A stretch of DNA of 64,000 nt from Rhizobium jaguaris (GCF_003627755.1 NZ_CP032696.1:124001-188000), one strand, 5' to 3'. Positions 28,827 through 39,027 are shown, numbered from the stretch's first letter. Numbers and translations: made by a program. The notes: generated from the letters alone by a model not told the origin.

Positions 28827-30035
28827 ATGGATAGGCGCGTCGTTATCACGGGAATTGGTGGGCTGTGCGGGCTCGGGACCAACGTCGCCGCCATCTGGAA
28901 AGCTATGCGCGAAGGACGTTCCGCGATTAGCCCCATCACCAATTCAGAACTTCATGAGTTGAACGGCACGATTGGGGCCGAGATCAAGGTGCTGCCGGAG
29001 CATGGCATTGACCCGAAGCAATCCGCCTCCATGGATCGCTTCAGCTTACTTGCCGTAATTGCCGCACGCGAAGCCGCTAAGCAGGCCGAACTCTCCGTTG
29101 ACGAAGAAAACACTCATCGTATCGGCGCAGCTGTAGGTGTGGGCATTTGCGGCTGGGATGCGATTGAAACAAACTACCGTGCTCTCCTTTTAGAGGGCGT
29201 TCGCCGGGCTGCCATTCTCACTGCACCGAAGGTCATGCCGAGTGCGGCTGCCGCACAGGTCAGCATGAACCTCAGTTTGCGAGGGCCGGTCTTCGGTATT
29301 GCGTCCGCCTGTGCCTCGGCCAACCATGCCATCGCATCGGCTGTGGATCAGATTAGACTTGGCCGCGCCGACGCGATGGTCGCCGGCGGCAGCGATGCGC
29401 CACTCATATGGGGTGTCCTGAAGTCGTGGGAAGCACTGCGCGTACTTTCATCAGATACATGCAGGCCCTTCTCGGCCGATCGAAAGGGTTTGGTATTGGG
29501 TGAGGGCGCGGGCATGGCCGTACTGGAAAGTTACGAGCATGCTGCACGGCGCGATGCCAAAATTCTTGCTGAGGTCGCCGGCGCTGGTCTTTCCGCCGAT
29601 GCATTCGACATCGTTGCGCCTAGTGTCGAAGGGCCGATGGCCGCGATGCGCGCCTGCCTATCTGATGCACGGCTGAATGCAGAGGATGTGGACTATCTAA
29701 ATGCTCATGGCACGGGCACCAAGGCCAATGATCCGATAGAAACTGCGGCGATCAATCGCGTCTTCCGTCATCATGCCCGCTCGTTGTCCGTCTCTTCAAC
29801 CAAGTCCATGCATGCGCATTGCCTTGGCGCGTCGAGCGCGCTCGAAATGATCGCCTGTGTGATGGCTCTCCGGGAGGGCGTGGTGCCGCCGACAGCAAAT
29901 TATCGTGTACCAGACCCCGATTGCAATCTTGACATTACCCCCAATGTGCCGCGCGAGCGAAAGGTGCGCGTAGCACTAAGCAACGCCTTCGCAATGGGCG
30001 GCACGAACGCAGTTTTGGCATTCAAGCATGCTTAG
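28827..30035 (+). CDS. nodE: NodE, beta-ketoacyl synthase for host-specific acyl chains
   Basis: This 402-residue KAS II-type condensing enzyme has the active-site Cys162 in [12 protein letters not shown], with the two catalytic histidines in [12 protein letters not shown] and [12 protein letters not shown]. It elongates NodF-bound acyl chains to polyunsaturated fatty acids that set host range. It begins immediately after nodF. The C-terminal [17 protein letters not shown] is the standard KAS ending. It is complete. Confidence 0.94.
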   Translation: MDRRVVITGIGGLCGLGTNVAAIWKAMREGRSAISPITNSELHELNGTIGAEIKVLPEHGIDPKQSASMDRFSLLAVIAAREAAKQAELSVDEENTHRIGAAVGVGICGWDAIETNYRALLLEGVRRAAILTAPKVMPSAAAAQVSMNLSLRGPVFGIASACASANHAIASAVDQIRLGRADAMVAGGSDAPLIWGVLKSWEALRVLSSDTCRPFSADRKGLVLGEGAGMAVLESYEHAARRDAKILAEVAGAGLSADAFDIVAPSVEGPMAAMRACLSDARLNAEDVDYLNAHGTGTKANDPIETAAINRVFRHHARSLSVSSTKSMHAHCLGASSALEMIACVMALREGVVPPTANYRVPDPDCNLDITPNVPRERKVRVALSNAFAMGGTNAVLAFKHA

Positions 30036-30191
30036 CGGGAGACACACGTCTCACCGTCTGTCGCTTCAGCAATGCCTTGCTCACACTGCCTCTCAGTAAC
30101 CTTACCGACAGGGCGCTCAGGCCAGCTGTCTCTGGGTGACGTTGCCGCCGGCGCCCAGAGTATGTCGATCATCAACGACGAAAGGGTCCCG

Positions 30192-31607
30192 ATGAATATC
30201 GCACCGCGGAACGCTGCAGATTCGCATCGAAAAGAGGATGCTCATCTTGCACGCCATCTTTCCAACCGGCACCTCCAGCTTATCGCTATCGGAGGCGCGG
30301 TCGGCACCGGTCTTTTCATGGGATCAGGAAAGACCATTTCGCTCGCCGGTCCTTCGATCTTGCTCGTCTATGCGGTCATCGGCTTCATGCTTTTCTTCGT
30401 CATGCGTGCGCTCGGGGAAATCCTGCTTTCCAACCTGGAATATCGCTCGTTTGCGGATTTCGCCGGGGATTATCTCGGCCCCTGGGCTCAGTTTTTCACC
30501 GGTTGGACCTATTGGCTGAGCTGGATCGTGACCGGCGTGGCCGATGTTGTTGCCGTTTCCAGCTATGTGGCGTTTTGGTTCCCTGAACTGGCGCTTTGGA
30601 TACCGGCGCTTGGCTTGATATTCACGCTTCTCGCCCTCAACCTGCCTACCGTTCGCAATTTCGGCGAAATTGAATTCTGGTTCGCACTCATCAAGATCCT
30701 CGCGATCGTGTCGCTTATCATTACTGGCGCCTATATGCTTTCCACAGGCTTCAGGCTGCCCAACGGAAGCACGGCATCCGTCTCGCATCTTTGGCAACAT
30801 GGCGGCTTCTTTCCGAACGGGTTCCACGGCTTCGTTGCCGGTTTCCAGATTGCGGTGTTTGCTTTCGCAGGTATCGAACTCGTTGGAATGACCGCGGCGG
30901 AGACCAAAGATTCCGTCCGCAACCTGCCAAAGGCGATCAACTCGATTCCGGTCCGCGTCGCTCTCTTCTATCTCGGTGCCCTATTCGTCATCCTTACAGT
31001 CATCCCATGGAATCAAGTCGATCCGAATTCGAGCCCGTTCGTTTCCATGTTCTCGCTCGCTGGCTTTGGCATTGCCGCGCATGTTGTGAATTTCGTCGTA
31101 CTGACCTCGGCGACATCAAGTGCCAACTCAGGCATCTATTCGACATCGCGCATGGTCTACGGGCTTGCGACTTTCCGACTGGCGCCGAGCCTGTTCGGCA
31201 AGTTGAACCAGCGGAAAGTGCCGGTAAATGCGCTGTTCTTCTCGTGCATCTTCCTACTGGCGGGCGTCGTACTGCTTTATGTCGGAGATAGTATTATCGA
31301 GGCCTTCACCATCGTCACCACGGTTTCGGCGGTGCTTATCATCTTTATTTGGTCGATCATTCTGGCATCTTACCTGCAATATCGCCGCAAGCGGCCTGAC
31401 TTGCACGAAAAGTCCACCTTCAAAATGCCCGGCGGACGTGCGGCTGTCGCGATGGTCTTCGGCTTCTTCATCTTCATCCTATGGGCGTTGGCGCAGAAGC
31501 CCGATACGGCCATCGCCTTGAAGGTCACGCCGCTTTGGTTCGTCTTACTCGCAATCGCCTATGCGGTAGTCAAAGCACGACGCTCACGATTGCCTGCCGG
31601 TGCATAA
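30192..31607 (+). CDS. Amino-acid permease (CycA/AAT family)
   Basis: This 471-residue transporter is read from ATG 30192 (MNIAPRNAADSHRKED). The conserved start of the APC fold is HLQLIAIGGAVGTGLFMGSG, followed by about twelve membrane segments. Other family motifs are FAGIELVGMTAAETKD and SATSSANSGIYSTSRM. It is closest in feel to D-serine/D-alanine/glycine permease CycA. It lies 156 bp after nodE on the same strand. Whether the nod box reaches it is unknown; no other promoter was identified. Confidence 0.85.
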   Translation: MNIAPRNAADSHRKEDAHLARHLSNRHLQLIAIGGAVGTGLFMGSGKTISLAGPSILLVYAVIGFMLFFVMRALGEILLSNLEYRSFADFAGDYLGPWAQFFTGWTYWLSWIVTGVADVVAVSSYVAFWFPELALWIPALGLIFTLLALNLPTVRNFGEIEFWFALIKILAIVSLIITGAYMLSTGFRLPNGSTASVSHLWQHGGFFPNGFHGFVAGFQIAVFAFAGIELVGMTAAETKDSVRNLPKAINSIPVRVALFYLGALFVILTVIPWNQVDPNSSPFVSMFSLAGFGIAAHVVNFVVLTSATSSANSGIYSTSRMVYGLATFRLAPSLFGKLNQRKVPVNALFFSCIFLLAGVVLLYVGDSIIEAFTIVTTVSAVLIIFIWSIILASYLQYRRKRPDLHEKSTFKMPGGRAAVAMVFGFFIFILWALAQKPDTAIALKVTPLWFVLLAIAYAVVKARRSRLPAGA

Positions 31608-32609
31608 ATGGCAAACTGACGCCTTGGCGGAACGGCTGGCACGGCTCGGCTATAGGATGCTGAACTCGTGCCGTCACGCACTGTCGGCTACGACGCCATT
31701 CGTCGTACCGCAGATGGCAGCAAGCAGCATATCCAGATCAAGGGTCGGGCCTTCGGCAATCATGCAAAGCAACCAAGCCGCAGGCTGCGATAACGTGCCG
31801 GTGCGGCTCGATAATGCCACTCTCGAACGGCGCGAGATGTGGGAAGCATCCGATGTGGATATCCAGATACGATTGGCCTCGTCAAGGTCAAAGGCTCGTG
31901 AGCGCGGCGCGTTTGGCGTTCGCGAGTTCAAGCGCCTTGCCGTCAAAGTGTGGTCTGCCGCCTGACCTCGTTTGGGACGTGTCAGAGCATATACCCGAGA
32001 TGCGACGAGACGTTATCGGCAATGCTGATGGTGCGATGGGCATAGGCCCGATGACCAAATAGCTGCCGATCTGCGTTGCTGTCTCGTCGGCGATCCGAAA
32101 GCTTGGTTGACTGTGTAATTCAAGAGACCGGCAGCTGGATCCGAAATAGCGTTCCCTCGTTCGCATAGTGAGTTTGTAGGAAGCACCACGGTTCGTCATG
32201 GCGATCATTGTCGGGATTGTCAGAAATCCGACACGGGCAGTCTGAGGCGCCTCGTCGAGGCATGTGGGAAGGATGGACTGGCTTGCCGGCAACAAAGCCT
32301 CAGAGCCGACCCCTGGCGCTATTTGCCGAAGAACGCAGGAACCATCGCTCTGCAAAGGGTCTCGGATGGACCATGAGCCCGTTTCGACGCAATACCACTG
32401 CAGCGCGGCATTGCGCGAAACCAGATACAACACAGTCGCTGCTTTCCAGTCGGCCAGCGCAGATAGATCCTAAAAACCTCAACGGAAACATCGCCAGGCT
32501 CTCTGAATGATACATTCCGAGCCGGTTGATCACCACATGACGTCCGGATGGCCGAAAATGTTTTCGCCCATCCGTCTGCTAAGCAGTCCTTGCGATGCAT
32601 CCCTGCCGT
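31608..32609. other. Intergenic region, no recognisable gene
   Basis: This is about 1 kb. A minus-strand frame of 181 codons (31888-32433) and several plus-strand frames overlap each other, lack ribosome sites and show no family I recognise. It could be a decayed gene. No promoter or repeat stood out. Confidence 0.4.
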
Positions 32610-34139
32610 TTAGGCAATCTCGGCCGTCAATCGCTTAAAGATCGGAACCAACCGGGGATGACGGCCGGTGGGCGGATGCTGAATATCGACCGTGCGGCCC
32701 ACTTTTTTCTGCCGCTTTAGCCAATCGCGCAATGTTTCTGCGCAGGTGTGGTCAACATAATGCAGATCGCCGCCGGCGATCCGGACTTTGCAATCAGCTG
32801 GCAGCGTTTCTAAAGTATTGAGGAGTGCCGGAACATCCTTGCAAGTCGCAACGCCGGCAAGGATCAGATGAACTGTCTCAGCCTCTTCCAATCGATCGAT
32901 AGCAAGCTTGCGTCGTAGATAAGGAAGGACCTCAAGAATCGAAAGCGTCAAACCTAGTGCCACGCCAACGAGCAAGTCTTGAAGTACGACCATGGCAACG
33001 GTCGCAATCCAAATGCCCACCGGAACCCAACCGTGATGATCGAAGAGAATGCGCACGTGCTGAAGGCTGATCAGCCGCCAACCCGTAACGAGCAATACCG
33101 CTGCCAGCGCCGTCAGAGGCACCATGGAAAGCAATTGCGGCAGAAACACCACAAGACCGAGAATCCAAACGCCATGCAGGACAGCCGATGCCCGTGTGTG
33201 CGCCCCAGCTTGAATATTTGCCGATGAGCGCACGATAACGCCAGTGATCGGCAGGCCACCGAGCAGACCGCAGAGCCCATTGCCAATGCCCTGCGCCAAA
33301 AGCTCCTTGTTGAAGCGCGTGCTGACCCCGTCATGCATTCGGTCGACAGCCGCAGACGACAGCAATGATTCCGCACTGGCAATGACTGCAATCACCAAAG
33401 TTGTGACGACAATCCCCGGATGAGCCATATTTGCGAAACTTTCCATCGTCGGCAATGAAATGCTGTTTGCCAGAGATGCGGGAACCTCGACCCTGGCAAT
33501 CGGCAGCCGCATTGCGGCCGTCAATATGGTTCCGGTCGCAACGCCCACCAGCGCACCAGGCACCAGCTTCAGCCGCTTTGGCCTGAATTTTTCCCAACCG
33601 ATCATCGCAAGCAGGGATATCAGCCCTACAAGCAAGTCTGCGGCTTCACTCGTCAAACCGCGTCCCCAAAGATGTCCGAATGTTCGCTCCATCGCCACGA
33701 CGTTCTCGATTCCGCCGGCAGCGGGTTTGGCCCCCATCAGAACGTGGATTTGTCCGAGGATAATCAGAATGCCGATACCGGCGAGCATACCGTGAACGAC
33801 AGCAGGCGAGATTGCCCGAAACCATGAACCGATCTTCAGGAACGCGGCAAGGACCTGCAGAAGCCCAGCGACGATCAGGACCGGCCCCAGCATCGCGACT
33901 CCATATTGTTCGACAAAGCCGAAGACAACCACCGCCAGACCAGCAGCAGGCCCTGATACTTGTAGCGGCGAGCCCGCCAGCAAGCCGACCACAATGCCGC
34001 CGATGATGCCTGATATGAGGCCCATGGCAACAGGCACGCCCGAGGCAACCGCGATGCCAAGGCAAAGCGGGATGGCAACGAGAAAAACGACAAGCGACGC
34101 AGCAAAGTCGCGCGAAAAAACGAAGTTACTATTGGTCAT
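32610..34139 (-). CDS. SulP-family anion transporter with STAS domain
   Basis: This 509-residue protein starts MTNSNFVFSRDFAASLVVFL. The membrane part has the SulP repeats (AIPLCLGIAVASGVPVAMGL, GSPLQVSGPAAGLAVVVFG), and a C-terminal STAS domain begins near residue 420 (ADCKVRIAGGDLHYVDHTCA). It follows a beta-carbonic anhydrase gene by four bases, the arrangement of bicarbonate/CO2-handling SulP systems, so bicarbonate is the likeliest substrate, though sulfate is possible. The longer frame at the 5' end overlaps the anhydrase gene and was rejected. Confidence 0.85.
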   Translation of the reverse strand: MTNSNFVFSRDFAASLVVFLVAIPLCLGIAVASGVPVAMGLISGIIGGIVVGLLAGSPLQVSGPAAGLAVVVFGFVEQYGVAMLGPVLIVAGLLQVLAAFLKIGSWFRAISPAVVHGMLAGIGILIILGQIHVLMGAKPAAGGIENVVAMERTFGHLWGRGLTSEAADLLVGLISLLAMIGWEKFRPKRLKLVPGALVGVATGTILTAAMRLPIARVEVPASLANSISLPTMESFANMAHPGIVVTTLVIAVIASAESLLSSAAVDRMHDGVSTRFNKELLAQGIGNGLCGLLGGLPITGVIVRSSANIQAGAHTRASAVLHGVWILGLVVFLPQLLSMVPLTALAAVLLVTGWRLISLQHVRILFDHHGWVPVGIWIATVAMVVLQDLLVGVALGLTLSILEVLPYLRRKLAIDRLEEAETVHLILAGVATCKDVPALLNTLETLPADCKVRIAGGDLHYVDHTCAETLRDWLKRQKKVGRTVDIQHPPTGRHPRLVPIFKRLTAEIA

Positions 34140-34143
34140 CGCA

Positions 34144-34836
34144 CTACTCCGCTGCAATCGCGGCTGCGACTTGCGGACGATTCCGGCCAGTGACTGCGGC
34201 GGGTAACGGCCCGTCCTCGCGTATCTTCGTGAAGCGAGCGGCCGACCCATCGTAAACCTCCACCTCGCCTGTTTCGATATCGAAGAACCAACCGTGCAGC
34301 GTTACGTCATTGGTCGCTAGTTTGGCTGCGACGGAAGGATGTGTGCGAAGGTGATCAAGCTGAACAATTACGTTCTCCATAGCGATGGCGCGGATTTTTT
34401 GGCGTTCGGGCAGATCGGCCGGATAGGCTTGGCAAACGATCGAGTGGGCAGCATAGCCGTGCTTCAGCCATGCGGCCACGTTCGGCATGGATTTCAGCAA
34501 ATCGGGACGGCATAGTCCTTTCATCGCGCCGCAATCGGAATGGCCGCAGACGATGATGTCACGAACCGCGAGTGCTACGACGGCATATTCGATTGCTGAT
34601 GAAACGCCACCATTTGCGGTGGAAAACGGTGGAACGATATTTCCGGCATTACGGCATACGAACAGCTCACCTGGTCCTGATTGCGTAATTGTTTCAGGCA
34701 GAACCCGGCTGTCGGCGCACGAAATCATCAAGGCGTGCGGCTGCTGTCCCTCTTGCGCAAGCTTCTGGTAAAGTGCCTGATAGTTCGGGAAGACGGCACC
34801 GCGGAAGTTCGAGATACCTTTTAATAGATCACCCAT
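34144..34836 (-). CDS. Beta-class carbonic anhydrase
   Basis: This 230-residue enzyme has zinc ligands Cys40 (SCADSR, with Asp42 and Arg44 forming the dyad), His99 and Cys102 (GHSDCGAMKG). It interconverts CO2 and bicarbonate. It is immediately upstream of the SulP transporter in one operon, so the two probably move and equilibrate inorganic carbon. That would suit the high-CO2 nodule or an acid environment. The length is normal and all ligands are present. Confidence 0.93.
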   Translation of the reverse strand: MGDLLKGISNFRGAVFPNYQALYQKLAQEGQQPHALMISCADSRVLPETITQSGPGELFVCRNAGNIVPPFSTANGGVSSAIEYAVVALAVRDIIVCGHSDCGAMKGLCRPDLLKSMPNVAAWLKHGYAAHSIVCQAYPADLPERQKIRAIAMENVIVQLDHLRTHPSVAAKLATNDVTLHGWFFDIETGEVEVYDGSAARFTKIREDGPLPAAVTGRNRPQVAAAIAAE

Positions 34837-35267
34837 AGCAAGTCCTCATTGTCGGTGGAAGCAGGGCGCAACCTTGCTTCGGCGGATTGGAAATCTGATT
34901 ATTTCGCAAGTGCGAGATGGGAATGGGATAAGCAAAGACGATGCCAAGCCTTCAGTCGCTCCGTCCCAAATCGCAAAGATGTGACGTGCTCAGGATGGCG
35001 ATGCAGCTGCCTCCCGCAGCTGCCGGCCAAATCCGGTGTGCGCAAGCAAGGCGGCAATTCCCAACGAGACCCGATTTAGGTGGCGGAGAGGTTCATAATC
35101 GATGTGATGTTGCGATGCGGAATCGTGACGAAGAGTTCGGCATCATCCACGATTTCATCGATTTGTTCGACCGAGAGCAGATGTCGAATTTCGCGAGGGC
35201 ATGGGTCAACGACTGCTTGTAAGAACGGCAAACGAACAGGCCGACGCAACCATGGGCCCGCGCCGTG
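34837..35267. other. Intergenic region with a possible gene tail
   Basis: On the minus strand, between about 35225 and 35083, a frame reads LSVEQIDEIVDDAELFVTIP and ends NITSIMNLSAT-stop. It is protein-like but has no start and no family I recognise. It may be the 3' end of a lost gene downstream of the MFS exporter. Otherwise nothing is seen. Confidence 0.3.
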
Positions 35268-36506
35268 TCAAGAATGCGAGTTTCTGACAGGCAAGATTGC
35301 TGTGGCCAGAGCCATGGCGGCCAGACCGGCCGCGCCCATCGGCAGCACCGACACGTCATAACTTGCAAGAAGCCCGCCGCCGACTGCGGCACCACCAGCA
35401 ACACCGATGTGCATTGCGGTCACATTCGCACCGATGACAATGTCGTTCGGGCTTCGCGCGAGATCCGCAATATAGCTTTGGACGATCGGCGAGATCGACC
35501 AACTCGCGCACCCCCATAGTGACAGGCTCGCGAAAAAGAAGATGCTGCTTTCTGACACGCATAATAGCAACGTTGTGACCAGATAAATCGCGGGGCTTGC
35601 GACCAGCGCCAACCGGCGTCCTGCAAGATCGGAGAAGATGCCGGCGAGCATGCCGCCCGCCACTCCTGACGACCCGAAAACGGCATAAAGCGATGCCTCC
35701 CAACCTGGCCCGGAGAAACCCTTGCTGGCTGCATAAGAGGTCAAATAACTGAAAAGAGTAAAATGACCTGCAATGAACAAAATGGAAACGCACTGCGCCA
35801 TCATCTGTCTGCGATCTCGGAAATGAGCCAGATACAGCCTGCCAAAAAGCAAGCCCTTGCTCCTTGGCCCGATATTCGGTAGCCGGAAGAGCACAAGCGA
35901 TAGTGCGACGATAGATAGCCCGATCATCGCAAGGCCGACGGCACGCCAACCAATCAGATGCGTGATCCAGACGCCCAGGGGCACTCCCAGAAAAAGAGAG
36001 CTGCTTATTCCAAGGTACACGGCGGCTATGGCACGGGCCCGGTATCTTTCCGAGACGATCCGGACTGCGCAAGCGACGGCGCATATCGATATTTGCGCGC
36101 AAGCGGTAGCAGTGACGATCCTCGAGGCGCTTATCAAGAGCAGCCCCGATCCGCCGATCACCACCGGCGCATTGCTACTTGCAAAGATCGCGATGGCGAT
36201 GACGAGCGTCGGTTTTGCATCGAACTGATAAGAGATCAGTGCAGCAATAGGCGCGAAGATCGCGTAGGTGACCGAAAAAACTGAAATTACGACACTTGCT
36301 TCGGACTCGGTTACTCCGAGACCGCGCGCTACATCCGGCAGAATCCCGATGAAAACGTTCTCGGCCAATCCTGTGATAAACACAGCGATAGTGAGGATGA
36401 GAATTCGACTATCCACACCGCCAACTGTGCTGGATTGGTTGGCGCTGGCGCAGCCGCCTTTTCCACTTGCTCTGACCCACGCTCGAAGAAATTCTCGGAT
36501 ACGCAT
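35268..36506 (-). CDS. MFS exporter (AraJ/YdhP-like)
   Basis: This 412-residue transporter of the major facilitator superfamily is read from ATG 36506 (MRIREFLRAW); an in-frame GTG at 36551 is an alternative that would overlap the methyltransferase further. Twelve membrane segments are visible, with the DHA1-type motif GVTESEASVVISVFSVTYAI in the first segments and DLAGRRLALVA between TM 8 and 9. It is the last gene of the peptide/radical SAM/methyltransferase operon and probably exports the product or protects against it. It overlaps or nearly overlaps the methyltransferase stop. Confidence 0.85.
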   Translation of the reverse strand: MRIREFLRAWVRASGKGGCASANQSSTVGGVDSRILILTIAVFITGLAENVFIGILPDVARGLGVTESEASVVISVFSVTYAIFAPIAALISYQFDAKPTLVIAIAIFASSNAPVVIGGSGLLLISASRIVTATACAQISICAVACAVRIVSERYRARAIAAVYLGISSSLFLGVPLGVWITHLIGWRAVGLAMIGLSIVALSLVLFRLPNIGPRSKGLLFGRLYLAHFRDRRQMMAQCVSILFIAGHFTLFSYLTSYAASKGFSGPGWEASLYAVFGSSGVAGGMLAGIFSDLAGRRLALVASPAIYLVTTLLLCVSESSIFFFASLSLWGCASWSISPIVQSYIADLARSPNDIVIGANVTAMHIGVAGGAAVGGGLLASYDVSVLPMGAAGLAAMALATAILPVRNSHS

Positions 36507-36510
36507 GGAT

Positions 36511-37479
36511 TCATCCAGCGTTTCGCGAACCGAGCTGTGCTCCTGCGCCACGCCGGTTCGACATCGACTGGACAGCTCGCAACGAGATCGGCTGCGTAAA
36601 GTACTCGTACTTACCCGTCAGCACGCCCTGGGTGAATTGAAGCGCGTACCTGCCAAAGAACCACTCTTCAACAGCATAGCTGCGTGTCAGCTGAGTTGGC
36701 GAATTCATGTTCAATCCGGATATTTCAATCCGATTGACCGTGTTCGGCCGGATGCATGGCAGTTTGACGTCCGCAATATGGATCCTGAGTGGGATGCTAT
36801 CGAATAACTCGAAGGAGAGCTCATCGCCGTTCGACAAATCGACTTTGATGAACGGCAAAGGCTCATCCGGCCTTGCCTTTCTAGCCACAAATTTTTCCAC
36901 GGCATGAACATGCGTCGAAATCCCTGGATGGGAATCCCACTTTGCATAAAAATCAGACCGTAGGACCTGCCAATCTGCATACAATGACTCGAGATCGCCC
37001 CGATCAAATGAATTCGCGTGCCGACACTCGTACGGAACGGGATAGCGGGAAGTCCCAATAATCGATGTAAAATTGTGAAATCCGCCCTTGCTGGTCCGTT
37101 GTCTCAACTCATTGACCAACGGAACCCACACATCCTTGGTCACGAAATGCAAGGAAGAGTGCGCAAGAGCCAGGTCATAAGTTTTATCTGGGACGAAATC
37201 CTCGATTCTCCCTTCGATCACATCGATATTCAACGAAAATTCGTCTGCAATCGATCTAAGCTTTCTGACCGCGCTTGATGACAATTCCAGTGCGGTTACG
37301 CTATGCCCCCTGAACGCAAGAAAGAGAGCGTTCCTGCCCTCGCCGCACCCTATGTCGAGGACCGTTGCGCTTCTTGGGAGTTGCTGTTCTACCTCATAGA
37401 CTTCAAGGCTTGGCCCGCCCATGGTCCAGACGTTAGGATCCGAATAGCCTTGTTCCCAAAACCGTTCGCTACTGCTCAT
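36511..37479 (-). CDS. TehB-like SAM-dependent methyltransferase with C-terminal extension
   Basis: This 322-residue protein has a class I methyltransferase domain at residues 1-190: motif I is VLDIGCGEGRNALFLAFRGH (40-59), motif II VTALELSS, and LALAHSSLHFV further on, as in TehB. The C-terminal 120 residues (from about KFVARKARPDEP) are not typical of TehB and may recognise a partner or substrate. Its ATG overlaps the radical SAM stop by four bases, showing tight coupling. The pairing of a HemN-like radical SAM protein with a small methyltransferase is known from cyclopropane-forming and C-methylating natural-product pathways. The function here is not known. Confidence 0.8.
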   Translation of the reverse strand: MSSSERFWEQGYSDPNVWTMGGPSLEVYEVEQQLPRSATVLDIGCGEGRNALFLAFRGHSVTALELSSSAVRKLRSIADEFSLNIDVIEGRIEDFVPDKTYDLALAHSSLHFVTKDVWVPLVNELRQRTSKGGFHNFTSIIGTSRYPVPYECRHANSFDRGDLESLYADWQVLRSDFYAKWDSHPGISTHVHAVEKFVARKARPDEPLPFIKVDLSNGDELSFELFDSIPLRIHIADVKLPCIRPNTVNRIEISGLNMNSPTQLTRSYAVEEWFFGRYALQFTQGVLTGKYEYFTQPISLRAVQSMSNRRGAGAQLGSRNAG

Positions 37480-38828
37480 TTCGGAACGTACCTTTCTTCA
37501 CGGATCTTCACATGGTCCGAGAAGAGGTGATGCGCTATCAGGTTGCTGTATTTGTAACCTTTCCTGGTCAGCCGGATGGCGCCATGGGACCGCAAATCGA
37601 TGCACCCTTCGGCTTCCAGAGCATCTATCGCCTCTGAAAAATCGGCATAGAGATTCCGCTGGAATAGTCGTGAATAATCTGCCTCAGAAAGCTGGTTGAG
37701 CGTAAGATTAAGCATAAAATATCTCAAACGTTCTTCGGCTTCGTTCAAGATGATTCCATACTTCACCAAATTCTGTTCGGTGATTTCGAGATTTAGATAA
37801 TCGTCTATGGCTTTGCCGACCTGCTTCAGGTCGACCGCGTAGTCGAAGCTGTAGTGGCATTTCCCGTTATAACTTCGCGCGCCTGTTCCGACGCCTATCA
37901 TTGGAACGCCGAGAAAGTCGGACGTTTCCTGGCCGTAGGCGCTGGTGCCTCCGGGAAGGCAGGTAAACCGGGTAAAGGATTCCTGTCGATATCGATTTTT
38001 CTGCATAAAATCGACATTGCTGTCATAGATCGCATATTTAACATGGTCATCTGCATATTCTTGCGGTTGCAATCGTTGCTGCTTCTGCAGGGCGGTAAGG
38101 GGCCGGCTGACCACCGGATAGAGCGAAACGGTCGTCGGCCCGAAGGACAAAACCCGCTCCAGCGAGCGTTTCCAGCTTTCCTGGGTCTGACCAGAAAGGC
38201 CGTAGATCAAGTCGAGATTAAAGTTGTCGAAACGCTTCCGAATTGCTTCAATGGCAGAAATCGACATCGAAACCGGGTATGGGCGACCGCTTGCTTTCAG
38301 TTCGGAGGAATCCATCGTTTGGATTCCCATGCTGATCCGGTTCACCCCCTGGTTCTTCAGAAAATCTAGCAGCTCCTCCGACATAGTGTCTGGAGAGCCT
38401 TCCACACACAGCTCGGCTGAACGATCGATATTCGGAAATCCATCTCGAATGGAGGAAAAAATTTGGGCAAACTGATCGATGGGCAGGAGGGTCGGGGTTC
38501 CGCCGCCGAAATATACCGATGTCACAGTCCTGTGCCCGGCGAATGTTGCATAAAGACGTATCTGCTCGCAGATTTTTTCGACATAGCATCGAATGAGATT
38601 TTCCGTGTGCCGCGTGGTGAGGAATAGCGTGCAATACGTGCACCTGTATCGGCAAAACGGTATATGAATATATAGAGACACCGGCCCGACGTCGTTTGAG
38701 TCCCACACATTGCTCAGTCCAATGTTTTCAAGCTCGTTATATGTCCGCTTCGGGGGATAGCTGTATACATACGCTTTGAGCTCCCCGTTGCCGATGGCTT
38801 CCCGCAGGGTTTTTGCAAGCGATTGCAT
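37476..38828 (-). CDS. HemN-like radical SAM enzyme (non-haem candidate)
   Basis: This 450-residue protein has the radical SAM cluster motif CRYRCTYC (Cys59, 63, 66) within YIHIPF, SAM-binding YFGGGTPTLLP, and the HemN-type second domain (EAEERLRYFMLNLTLNQL). After the third Cys it reads TLFLT, not the CxC of HemN or the CDF of HemW. Sequence words outside the motif differ strongly from the two HemN copies in this window. GGAG precedes ATG by eight bases. It lies 36 bases after a 30-codon peptide ORF and is coupled to a methyltransferase. Such HemN-like enzymes outside haem synthesis act as class C methylases or cyclopropanases; the substrate here is unknown. Confidence 0.85.
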   Translation of the reverse strand: MQSLAKTLREAIGNGELKAYVYSYPPKRTYNELENIGLSNVWDSNDVGPVSLYIHIPFCRYRCTYCTLFLTTRHTENLIRCYVEKICEQIRLYATFAGHRTVTSVYFGGGTPTLLPIDQFAQIFSSIRDGFPNIDRSAELCVEGSPDTMSEELLDFLKNQGVNRISMGIQTMDSSELKASGRPYPVSMSISAIEAIRKRFDNFNLDLIYGLSGQTQESWKRSLERVLSFGPTTVSLYPVVSRPLTALQKQQRLQPQEYADDHVKYAIYDSNVDFMQKNRYRQESFTRFTCLPGGTSAYGQETSDFLGVPMIGVGTGARSYNGKCHYSFDYAVDLKQVGKAIDDYLNLEITEQNLVKYGIILNEAEERLRYFMLNLTLNQLSEADYSRLFQRNLYADFSEAIDALEAEGCIDLRSHGAIRLTRKGYKYSNLIAHHLFSDHVKIREERYVPK

Positions 38829-38864
38829 GCCCCGTTCTCCTGCTATCGTTCGCCCGCTTCCTTC

Positions 38865-38957
38865 TCATTTCCATGCTTCAGATGGCGCGGCCAAGAGCGA
38901 TGTCGCCGAAACAGGAAGTGCTGCTACCGCCGGGATCAAACCGATTTTGCGACTCAT
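38865..38957 (-). CDS. 30-residue peptide ORF heading the radical SAM operon
   Basis: The frame starts MSRKIGLIPAV and ends APSEAWK-stop. It has a basic N-terminus, a hydrophobic Ala/Val/Leu-rich middle and a polar tail. AGGAG lies seven bases before this ATG; an overlapping ATG at 38964 touches the ribosome site and is less likely. It is 36 bases upstream of the radical SAM gene and about 78 bp downstream of the centre of a FixK-type box, the same distance seen for known genes here. It could be a precursor peptide, a short membrane peptide, or a leader. There is no known family. Confidence 0.45.
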   Translation of the reverse strand: MSRKIGLIPAVAALPVSATSLLAAPSEAWK

Positions 38958-39027
38958 CTCTCATCTCCTGTTTGCGACGGCAGATTGGCTCCCAGACCAC
39001 TCTTAAAGGCTGATCCGCCGACATTCT

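Noticed and set aside
31888..32433. 181-codon minus-strand ORF
   Set aside because: No ribosome site, no recognisable family, and it overlaps several equally open frames.
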